Assembly (NCBI GenBank): GCA_029259875.1
Contig: JAJDEK010000028.1
Span: 1 to 14,825 of the forward strand
Reading direction: 5' to 3'
Origin: Planctomycetaceae bacterium
GTDB lineage: Bacteria; Planctomycetota; Planctomycetia; Planctomycetales; Planctomycetaceae
DNA: 14,825 nt
Part shown: piece after piece, positions 1-8,400 of the stretch
Layout of the letters: every line of letters begins with the position of its first letter
Position numbering within the stretch: position 1 is the first letter of the stretch
Made by a program: the position numbers and the translations under genes
Notes under the pieces: generated by a model
What the model was told of the DNA's origin: nothing
The model's input: only the letters and a program-made list of their open reading frames with translations
The model's database searches: none

Positions 1-2
1 CC

Positions 3-419
3 TATCTCTATGTTCTAAGCAATCATTACCTGTTGAAAGAACAGAAAATGGATGAAGCGTCCAACTTTCACAATGATGTATTAGGAGCAATCGCTGGTAC
101 ATTTAACCAATTCATAAATCCTGAGGAATTTGCCTCTGAACGATTTCCTCAAGGAAAGGGTTATACCGCAGCCAAAAATTTTCTGGTGAGTACATTCGAA
201 CCAGAAACACAAATCGAGGGTGTTGATTATCAATTTCGAATTTATCTGGCAGAATCAGGAAATAATCAGGTCGTGATCTTGCTCGTAATACCTAAAAACA
301 TATCACGTGGATCAAAGATGAAAGAGAATATGGACTACAGCTTGGAAACCGTTGATATCACAGCACCTCAAGCCAAGAGCGGTGGACAGAATCCATCGTC
401 AGGGCGATCTAGTTTTTAA
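3..419 (+). CDS. 3' end of an unrecognised conserved-type protein (5' truncated by window edge)
   Basis: The frame is open from the left edge to a TAA at 417-419, giving about 138 visible residues. I do not recognise the family. The visible part is soluble-looking: an amphipathic start, alternating strand-like segments (FRIYLAE, VVILLVIPKN) and a low-complexity Ser/Gly/Gln tail (KSGGQNPSSGRSSF). No membrane segment or catalytic motif is evident. A TTG at 33 and an ATG at 48 are possible internal starts, but neither has a convincing ribosome site and the frame stays open upstream, so I treat the gene as truncated by the window. It ends 86 bp before the BatA-like gene on the same strand and is probably co-transcribed with it. 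In related clusters, genes just upstream encode MoxR and DUF58 proteins; this fragment shows neither signature. Confidence 0.6.
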   Translation, partial: YLYVLSNHYLLKEQKMDEASNFHNDVLGAIAGTFNQFINPEEFASERFPQGKGYTAAKNFLVSTFEPETQIEGVDYQFRIYLAESGNNQVVILLVIPKNISRGSKMKENMDYSLETVDITAPQAKSGGQNPSSGRSSF

Positions 420-505
420 ACTGAGAATGAAATTTCAAGCTCTACAAATTGAAAAGTATATTTCTGATCTGAAGACTTAATTACCCAAATAGATCTCATT
501 AATAT

Positions 506-2995
506 ATGTCATTAATTCACCCTGGTTTATTACTTGGAATCGTTCTCGCAATAATCCCGGTGATTTTACATTTTCTCCTGCGGTCCAAACCTAAGAAAAT
601 CATTTTTCCTGCCTTAGCTTTACTACAACGGCGAAAAATACAAAACTCTCGCAGGCTCAAATTACGGCATTTGTGGCTGTTGTTATTACGGATCCTGGTG
701 ATTGTCGCAATCGTGCTCGCGCTAGCCAGACCCTCTCTTCCGCCTGCAAACTATAGTTTTTCTACATACGAACTGGTAATGCTGTTAACTATTATTATTA
801 TCGCTATGCTTTCATATGCTGGTTTAATGAGATATTTTCAACAGCAACGCGTCTCTCAACAAACATTAAATACTCATCGTACATATTTAAGAGGCGGAGT
901 CGGTTTAGCGACTTTCTTACTGTTGTTGTTATTTGTATTCTGGCCTTACCAGCGCCGAATTTTTGCTGAAATATCAGAACCACTGCCTGCCGTTTCAGAG
1001 AATATTCCTGTTACAGCCATATTTTTGTTTGATACCAGTCTCAGTATGGACTACAGACAGGAAAATCAATCTCGCCTGGATCAAGCAAAAGCAATCGCTG
1101 ACGAACACCTAAGCAATTTGCCTGCCCAAAGTAGAGTTTCGGTGCTTTATAGTAGCAGCGAAGATATCTCCCCGTACCAATCAGATTTGTCAGCAGTTCA
1201 ATCCAGAATCAATGCTCTTAAAACATCTGCCTATTCACTATTCCTGGATGATCGATTACGCACAGCAATTAACCGTCAGGAAGAAGATTTTAAACGCAGT
1301 CAAAATGAACAGCCTGGTTCACAAACACAATCGTCTAATTCAAATCAATATGTAAGAGAAATTTACCTCTATACAGATCTTGCACGTTCTGCCTGGAGAA
1401 ATCAGCCTTCACAGTTACTCAAACAACAACTGGAAAAACTGAAGTGGTTGGGAATTTATATCATTGATGTGGGTGTTACGAACCCTCAAAACATTGGCAT
1501 TTCACAAATTCGACTATCACGCGAAACGATTACACTCGGAAATTCTGTGGCTTTAAAAACAGAAATCGTTTCTTCTGGAATCACAGCCGAGAATACGATT
1601 CTCGAATTGTTCACGCAAAATGAAAAAGGTCAATTAATCAAACGCGATCAAAGACCGCTCTCAACGGTATCTTCCTCGGCAGAGAAAACAGAAAATGCTA
1701 GCAACGTCGGCTTAAATCGTGGAGCTCAATTGGAAATGAGCCTTTCGAAAATTAGTCAGCCAGTGACACAAGGGGAATTACGGATCACTTCCTCAGACCC
1801 TTACCTTCCAGACGACGTTCGTTATTTTACCATAGTAGCAGAACCACCTCCTCATATTTTGATTGTCAGTCCAGACCAAAACTCTGGACGACTATGGAGT
1901 GATGTATTAGCACCTGAAAAACTAGTGGCGTTGAAAAAAAATCGATATCTCTGCAAAGTTGTTTCCCTTAACGAAATCGAATCGGTTCCACTTGATCAGT
2001 TTGCAGCCGTCTACTTAATCAATGTCTCAAGTTTGTCAGCAACCAGTTGGCAGCAGTTCACAGAATATGCCGAAAAAGGAGGAGGTGTCTGTTTCATTTT
2101 AGGAAGTGACGGAAATGCACCAGAATCCATGATCGTCTCCTTTAATTCCGAAGCAGCCCAAAAATTACTCCCCTTGGAATTACTGGGATCTCTGAAATTC
2201 ATCCCACCCGAATTTTTAGACCTGGAAAACAACAAACAGGCGTTGTTCTCTTATTTCCAAGATCTAGGGGGCACAGGAGAACTGGCTTCAATGGAGATTT
2301 CTCGGTTCTGGCGAGTCAGTCCTACAAAACAGGGGCAGGTGATTGCACAATACACTGATTCCCGACATTCCCCTGCGATTGTTGAACAATCCCTTGGCAA
2401 GGGAAAAGTAGTCGTATTAACGACCGGTATTGACGCTAAGGGCTGGAGTCAGTTTTTGTTTGCTCGCTGGTCTTATTTGGCATTCGCCGATCAACTGACC
2501 CGATACCTGATACATACAAGATCGAACAGAACAAATTATCTTGCCGGTGAAGTGGCCAGTTATCAATGGCCAACGTCAGAGACTCCCCCTGTTTCATTTC
2601 TATTAAGAACTCCCGATTTAAAGCAACTGCCCATCGAGGTCGCACCAGGTAAGCCGCTGGTGTTGATTCCTGATACGACTGCTGTGGGTCATTATCAACT
2701 CATTAACAACTCCAATAATAAAACTCGTTTAGCAACGGGATTCAGTGTGAATGCGTCCGCTGGGGAAAGCAATTTTCAACCGATATCTATTGAAGAACTA
2801 AACCAGTTTATGGGAGTAGACCGCTATAGCCTCTCGCGTGATATGGAAGGACTTAAAAGAACAATTCGCAGCGAACGACTGGGAGTGGAAATTTTTCCGA
2901 TGCTAGCAGCGTTACTTTTGATCTTTTTCTGTCTAGAACATTTTACTGCAAACTATTTTTATGCAATTGACCAATCGGCAGAAGCTTCTTCCTAA
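506..2995 (+). CDS. BatA-like membrane protein with vWA domain
   Basis: 829 residues. Residues 1-78 match the BatA/aerotolerance N-terminal domain: a hydrophobic helix at 5-24, a very basic loop (RSKPKK, QRRK, RRLKLRH) and a helix at 57-77 ending in ALARP. Two further helices follow at about 88-108 and 130-148, which a minimal BatA lacks. The vWA domain starts near 168 and has the metal-site motif D176-T-S-L-S180; the later strand reads YLYTDLAR. After a beta-rich middle, residues about 448-640 resemble a Rossmann/class-I amidotransferase-like fold (HILIVSP, AAVYLINV, GGGVCFILGSD). A single C-terminal helix lies near 796-814. Basic loops imply the vWA and later domains face outside the cytoplasm. 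By family analogy it is part of a MoxR-linked envelope complex; the precise role is unknown. The ATG at 506 fits the family N-terminus although no Shine-Dalgarno is visible. The next gene follows after 51 bp. Confidence 0.88.
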   Translation: MSLIHPGLLLGIVLAIIPVILHFLLRSKPKKIIFPALALLQRRKIQNSRRLKLRHLWLLLLRILVIVAIVLALARPSLPPANYSFSTYELVMLLTIIIIAMLSYAGLMRYFQQQRVSQQTLNTHRTYLRGGVGLATFLLLLLFVFWPYQRRIFAEISEPLPAVSENIPVTAIFLFDTSLSMDYRQENQSRLDQAKAIADEHLSNLPAQSRVSVLYSSSEDISPYQSDLSAVQSRINALKTSAYSLFLDDRLRTAINRQEEDFKRSQNEQPGSQTQSSNSNQYVREIYLYTDLARSAWRNQPSQLLKQQLEKLKWLGIYIIDVGVTNPQNIGISQIRLSRETITLGNSVALKTEIVSSGITAENTILELFTQNEKGQLIKRDQRPLSTVSSSAEKTENASNVGLNRGAQLEMSLSKISQPVTQGELRITSSDPYLPDDVRYFTIVAEPPPHILIVSPDQNSGRLWSDVLAPEKLVALKKNRYLCKVVSLNEIESVPLDQFAAVYLINVSSLSATSWQQFTEYAEKGGGVCFILGSDGNAPESMIVSFNSEAAQKLLPLELLGSLKFIPPEFLDLENNKQALFSYFQDLGGTGELASMEISRFWRVSPTKQGQVIAQYTDSRHSPAIVEQSLGKGKVVVLTTGIDAKGWSQFLFARWSYLAFADQLTRYLIHTRSNRTNYLAGEVASYQWPTSETPPVSFLLRTPDLKQLPIEVAPGKPLVLIPDTTAVGHYQLINNSNNKTRLATGFSVNASAGESNFQPISIEELNQFMGVDRYSLSRDMEGLKRTIRSERLGVEIFPMLAALLLIFFCLEHFTANYFYAIDQSAEASS

Positions 2996-3046
2996 AATTA
3001 AAAATAGAACACTTTTGAAAACCATACCATTTATCGCAAAAACGTT

Positions 3047-5326
3047 ATGAAACCAATATTTGAACCAATCTGGTCCTGGCCAACGATGATCCTGATTATC
3101 ATTGCGTTGATCGTATTGGTTCTCCAAACGTACCCCAAACGAGTAAAACATTTATCTCCCGTGCTCCGTCGATCACTTATTGGGATGCGACTGCTCACAG
3201 TATTGATGCTTGTCTTTATGTTGTTGCGTCCTGCTATCGAATTCACTGATAAATCAAAAAAACAATCATGGCTTTATATCCTGGCAGATGCCAGTCGTAG
3301 CATGCAAACTAAAGATGGTCCAGGTAGTACAACACGACGAAACGAGTTAGTAAAAACTCTGAACTCGGTAAATACACTACTTGATAATATGGACCAAAAT
3401 ATTGGCATCAAGCGGTTTAATTTTTCCAAAGAGCTTATGCCAGTTGAAGAATTTACTGAAGAATCGAACGGGGAGCAAACAGCCATTGGTTATTCACTGG
3501 ATACCATTGCGGCGCAATTACAACAGGAACACCTTGTCGGCCTCCTGCTTCTTTCAGATGGGGCAGAACGAGCACTCCCCCCATACGACATTGACGTGAG
3601 ATCACGGGCCAGCTTTTTTGGGGATTCAGGTATTCCTATTTATACAATTGGCTTTGGTTCATCCAGCCTGCAAGACACAACATTAGATTTGGTCCTGGAA
3701 AGTTTGGTCATCGATCCACTCGTTTTTGAAAAGAAAACCACTCCCATCAGCGTGAAAGTTCGTAGCTTGGGCGCTGCCAATCGTGACCTGACTGTTCGCC
3801 TCTTAGTTGAAGACCGCGCAGGGAAAAAAATTGGTGAAGCTGGTAAAATGATACCTGCTCCAGCCTACAGCAACTCTCGTGTTACGACACAAATTCACCC
3901 CACCCAGAATAATGAACTCAGTACCGTTGAACTTTTCTGGACTCCAGAGATTCCCGGAGAATATAAAATTGCCGTCGAAGTTGTTCCATTGGATGGGGAA
4001 ATCAAACAAACGAACAACCGCTTAGAAACCATTGTTACGGTTCAAAAGGGAGGCATACAAGTTGTTTATTTTGACTCTCTCCGCCCAGAACAAAAATTCA
4101 TTCGCTCATTGAATGACCCCAAAATACAACTGGATTATATTCCTGTCGGAAATGGCTTTTCTGATAATCAAAAACAATTACGTCCTGAGCTTGTGGATTT
4201 GTCAAAATACGATGTATTTATCATCGGAGATGTTCCAGCCGACCTGCTAGGGGCAGATGTCATCAAACAGATTGCTGGCCGACTCGATAAGGGAGCCGGC
4301 CTTCTGACTACCGGTGGTTATCACAGTTTCGGCCCCGGTGGTTATGCAAATACTCCTTTAGATAATTTTATTCCGGTGGAGATGCGTCCCAATGAAAAAC
4401 AGATTGGCAACAATATTGCAAAAGATCTGCATTATTTCCAGGATTTAAAGATGGTACCGACAGCGCTTGGGCTAAGACGTTATGTGATGCAACTGGATAG
4501 TTCTGCAGTTAATAATCAGCAGAAATGGAATTCATTGGCTCCCTTAAAAGGAGCTAATCGTTTGAAAAAAAAACATGATCTGATTGAAGTTCTTGCACAA
4601 TCGGCGGGTAACGAAGCGGTGCCACTGCTATTTGCTTATGAAGTAGGACAGACACGGATCATGGCTTTTGCCGGTGATACTACATTTCAATGGTTTCTCT
4701 CAGGCAACCGAACTGAGCATGAACGATTCTGGCGACAGATCATACTTTGGTTGGCCCATAAAGAGAATGATTCTGGCCAGAGTGTTTGGGCACGTGTCAC
4801 CCCCAGGAACTTTTCTCCAGGAGCGAATGTTCCCATCCAATTTGGTGCGAGAGATAATGAGGGTAACCCCGTTTCCGACGTGAAATTTACAGTCCAAGTG
4901 AAAAATCCCTCCGGCAAATTCAGCAAAGTAGAATCAACGAGTACCGGAGATTCTTCGATCACCACTTTTTCGCAAACTGAGCAGCCAGGAGACTATTGGG
5001 TCACCGTGCATGCGGAAAAAAATGGAGTCTCGCTTGGCTTTGATGCAACAACAAGATTCATTGTTGATCCTCGTGATCTCGAGTTGGATAATCCTGCTGC
5101 AGATTATTCATTATTGGAAGCGATCTCTTCACTTTCTGGAGGGAGTTCTCTTCCGCCCGAAGAACTGGCGAGTTTCTTAACCCGCATGAATAAAGAGAAA
5201 TCCTGGATTAATAACTTGGTAAGATACAGGCGAATATCACTTTGGGACAACTGGTTTTTCCTGGCTTTATTCGTCTTACTCCTCACAGCAGAGTGGTTTT
5301 TAAGAAAGAATAAAGGTTTGGTTTAA
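3047..5326 (+). CDS. vWA membrane protein with glutamine-amidotransferase-like domain
   Basis: 759 residues. Two N-terminal membrane helices (about 13-28 and 45-62) flank a basic loop (KRVKH, RRSLIGMR). A vWA domain follows with a complete metal-site set: D81-A-S83-R-S85, T145 (EQTAIGYSL) and D171 (LLLLSDGAE). Residues about 215-335 look like beta-sandwich segments. Residues about 336-450 match the amidotransferase-like domain found in such proteins (YDVFIIGDVP, then LLTTGGYHSFGPGGY). The protein contains no cysteine, so this domain cannot be a cysteine-dependent amidotransferase and is probably structural or ligand-binding. A later block (RIMAFAGDTTFQW) parallels VVVLTTGIDAKGW in the upstream vWA protein. 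A C-terminal helix (about 736-751) ends in RKNKGLV, predicted cytoplasmic. It likely partners the upstream BatA-like protein in the envelope. The ATG at 3047 lacks a Shine-Dalgarno but precedes a canonical N-terminal helix. Confidence 0.88.
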   Translation: MKPIFEPIWSWPTMILIIIALIVLVLQTYPKRVKHLSPVLRRSLIGMRLLTVLMLVFMLLRPAIEFTDKSKKQSWLYILADASRSMQTKDGPGSTTRRNELVKTLNSVNTLLDNMDQNIGIKRFNFSKELMPVEEFTEESNGEQTAIGYSLDTIAAQLQQEHLVGLLLLSDGAERALPPYDIDVRSRASFFGDSGIPIYTIGFGSSSLQDTTLDLVLESLVIDPLVFEKKTTPISVKVRSLGAANRDLTVRLLVEDRAGKKIGEAGKMIPAPAYSNSRVTTQIHPTQNNELSTVELFWTPEIPGEYKIAVEVVPLDGEIKQTNNRLETIVTVQKGGIQVVYFDSLRPEQKFIRSLNDPKIQLDYIPVGNGFSDNQKQLRPELVDLSKYDVFIIGDVPADLLGADVIKQIAGRLDKGAGLLTTGGYHSFGPGGYANTPLDNFIPVEMRPNEKQIGNNIAKDLHYFQDLKMVPTALGLRRYVMQLDSSAVNNQQKWNSLAPLKGANRLKKKHDLIEVLAQSAGNEAVPLLFAYEVGQTRIMAFAGDTTFQWFLSGNRTEHERFWRQIILWLAHKENDSGQSVWARVTPRNFSPGANVPIQFGARDNEGNPVSDVKFTVQVKNPSGKFSKVESTSTGDSSITTFSQTEQPGDYWVTVHAEKNGVSLGFDATTRFIVDPRDLELDNPAADYSLLEAISSLSGGSSLPPEELASFLTRMNKEKSWINNLVRYRRISLWDNWFFLALFVLLLTAEWFLRKNKGLV

Positions 5327-5334
5327 GGCATTTC

Positions 5335-5360
5335 TGGGGATTTGTCTCTAAATCACCCCA
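5335..5360 (+). other. Bulged stem-loop just after the second vWA gene
   Basis: TGGGG (5335-5339) can pair with CCCCA (5356-5360), and ATTT (5340-5343) with AAAT (5350-5353), leaving a CA bulge and a six-base loop. It begins 9 bases after the stop codon. It is followed by A residues, not a T-run, so it is not a classical intrinsic terminator. It could act as an RNA-processing or 3'-end stability element between two operon genes, or be a chance fold. Confidence 0.25.
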
Positions 5361-5429
5361 AAAATTCAGGAAAAGTGAAACCCGATAAAAAATCAGGAAC
5401 ATTAATTCCATTGCTAGCGTCGATCATCC

Positions 5430-5435
5430 TATAAT
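5430..5435 (+). promoter_or_regulatory. Perfect TATAAT -10-like element upstream of the giant membrane protein gene
   Basis: The hexamer TATAAT lies 47 bp before the ATG at 5483, in the longest gap of the operon. No good -35 box sits at 16-18 bp: TTGCTA at 5411 is only 13 bp away. It may be an internal promoter that lets the giant gene be expressed apart from the vWA genes. The base call is certain; the function is inferred and weakly supported. Confidence 0.3.
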
Positions 5436-5482
5436 AGGTACGGGAGAACACAAAGAAGTTTCTAGAAATAAGCAGGTATTCC

Positions 5483-8400
5483 ATGTCAACGGCATCCAAA
5501 TCGCCACAATCAACAGAACATCGGACAGAGCATTATGCAAAATTCGATGAATATGTGGATTACCAGATTTCAAAAACCAGTTCAAATATCAAAGCCAATG
5601 ATCTGCTCACAACTGCTGTCGGGATTTCTACAATCCTGCTCGGCTATTTGCTGGTATTCGTTATCTTCGACCATTGGTTTATTAAAGGGGGATTTGGATA
5701 CGTCCCCCGTTTATTAATGCTGTCAGGTGTCGTGCTGGCCTGTCTGGGCTGGGCAGTTTGGAAACTTGTTATTCCGTATTTCAAAAAAGTAACGCGGCTC
5801 TATTCTGCACATTCTTTGGAACAGACTTCCGATGAAATGGAAGGCTCACTGCTGAACCTGATTGATTTAAAAAAGTCAAAACGTCCCGTCAATCCAGCAA
5901 TTATCAATTCTCTGGAAAAAAAAGCAGCATTGACTCTTTCCAAAACTGATACTGATCAAGCCATCGACCGCCGCCCCTTAATGAGGCTCTCCTATGCTCT
6001 GTTAGGTGTTGTTGCGCTATTATGCTTCTATGCTTTATTTTCTCCCAAAGAAATCTGGCCATCACTTTCAGCGGCAATGTCGTTTTCTAGTCAGCGAGAA
6101 TTTGCCACACAAACTCAAATTAATTCAGTAACACCAGGCAATACAGAAGTCCTCTCAGGTAGCCAGCTAGAAGTGATAGTCGATCTGCGTGGCGAAGTTC
6201 CCGACAAGGTCACGCTCTTCTACACATCCAACGATCAAGGCAGTGTAGATGAGCCAGTTACACTGCGTTCGATGGATGATACCTTAAAGCGTTATCAAGG
6301 AGTGATTGTCGGCGTAAATGGGCGAGGTATCAGACAGGAATTAACTTACCACATTGAAGCTGGTGATGCCGTTTCTGAAGATTTTCAAGTGAAAGTCATT
6401 CAACCTCCTTCTGCTACCGTTCATTCCGTTCGTTATGAATACCCTAAGTACATGGAGCTTTCCTCTGTTGAACAACCGGGAGGCGCCATTGATGCCTGGG
6501 AAGGTACAAAAGTCACCGTTGATGCAACAACCAATATGCCGATCAGTTCCTTTGAAGTCCTTTTCTCAGATGAAGAAAATTCTAAGTCATTATTGGAAGA
6601 GTTCAAAATAGAGAAAACCATCAAGGACAATACTATTACTGCGTCCTGGAAACTAAAATTACGTGCCGATGGTAGCTTTCCCAACTTCTATCAGATTAAA
6701 TGTCGAAACGAAACAGGCCAAACTACACTTTCGCCTACTGTTTATCCAGTAGTAATACGTCCTGATTTGCCTCCGGAAATCTCGTTGCTGTCACCAAAAC
6801 GGGATTTAAAAATGCCAGCAAACGGTACCATTCCAATCTCTGTGATAGCAGAGGATCCCGATTTTAAAATCAGGTATCTCAACCTGAGAGTTGATAAGGA
6901 ACAAATTCGTGTTCTCGACAAAACATTATTCGAAGGGGCCGAAAAGAGTGTCGAACAAACTCATGACTTGGCATTAAAATCTCTACGGCTTAATCCTGGA
7001 GAAACTGTCTTTTTATGGGTTGAAGCCCGCGATAATAAACAACCATCTGGCAATCGTAAAAATACGCCGAAAATTAAAATTGAAATCCTAGAGCCTGTTT
7101 CCAAGAAAGAAGCGCAAAAGCAACTGCAGGAACAAAAGCAAGAGGCGGCGCAAGAAAATAAAAAACAAAGTCCAGACCAAAAAAATCAAACGGAAAAGGG
7201 CAAAGGCCAAAACTCACAAGCTGGCAGTGATTCATCCTCAAAGATGAAGCCTGATCAATCTGAAGGTAATAAATCAGAAAAAGGGACTGAAGAAGGAAAC
7301 AAGAGTAAAAAAGGGTCTGACCAGAATAATCAAGACAAAAAAGGCAAGCAACAATCCGATTCCAATAATCCACAAAAATCGGATGAACCCTCAACGGAAC
7401 AAAACAATCAAAAATCTGAGGATAAAAAAGGATTGGACAGTAATGGCAAAGACGATCAGGAAGCGATTAAGAAAATCCTGGAACAATTGAAAAAAGAAGG
7501 AAAACAACCTGACCCAGATTCAAAACAAAAACAACCTGCTTCCGAAAAGCAAGATTCAAAGAATCAATCTTCTGACCCGAATATGCAGGATCAAAACTCG
7601 TCAAAACCATCGCAAGAGCCAAATCAATCGCCTTCTAAAACTTCCGAAAAGTCTCAAGGAACCCCCGATTCCAAAGGCTCTGACAATAAGAACTCAAGTG
7701 CACAACCTTCATCAAAAGGCAAAGAGCCAGATAATAATCCAAAAACTCAACCGAATCAAAAGCAATCTGACCAGCCTGCCAATGGCAAAAAAGAACCAGC
7801 TCCCCCCTCTGATAATGCGATGAAAAGTAAATCGGATGGAAAAACGGAAGGGAAAGCAACACCGAACCATGACCCTGATGCCAACCCGGAAAAAAGCAGT
7901 AAAGATGTTCAACGTGACCCTAAAGATAAACCTGCTATTCGACCTGGCAAAAATGAGGATCCTAATTCCCCAAAAACCAAACAAGATTCGCAGACTCCCA
8001 GTGAAAACAAATCACCAGGAAAATCGACACCTTCTTCTGAAAATAAACCTCAGAAAGGGATGAGAAAGCCTGAAAACTCGAATCAAAATCCGTCTCCCTC
8101 CAATGAACAAAAACAATCAAATGGGACTGATAAAAAACAAAAACAAGATCAACCCGATGGTTCTAATACCCCGCCCAAAGGAAAGAACGAACCCACCGAA
8201 CAAAAATCAAAACGCCCTCAGGATGGAGAGAACGGCAAAAGTTCTCAAAATGACCAGGGACAAAAAGGCAGCAAACAGCCAGGCAAAGGTGATTCTACAG
8301 GACAAAAAGGAAATCAAGAGCAAGGGGCTAAAGGAAAACCATCCGATTCTAAACAATCAATGAACAACCAAAAAAATTCTCAAGGGAAGGGTTCATCACA

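Noticed and set aside
428..437. 10-bp palindrome TGAAATTTCA between the first fragment and the BatA-like gene
   Set aside because: Short AT-rich palindromes are common in this base composition, and no promoter-like pair accompanies it.
7074..7394. Antisense reading frame of 106 codons opposite the linker of the giant membrane protein
   Set aside because: The T-poor, A-rich sense strand removes stops from other frames. The antisense product is an artefactual Leu/Phe/Cys-rich string with no start signal.
7712..8363. Other open frames in the linker region (minus 7712-7984, plus 7836-8063, plus 8103-8363)
   Set aside because: Same composition effect. They lie wholly inside a well-supported gene and have no independent domain or ribosome site.
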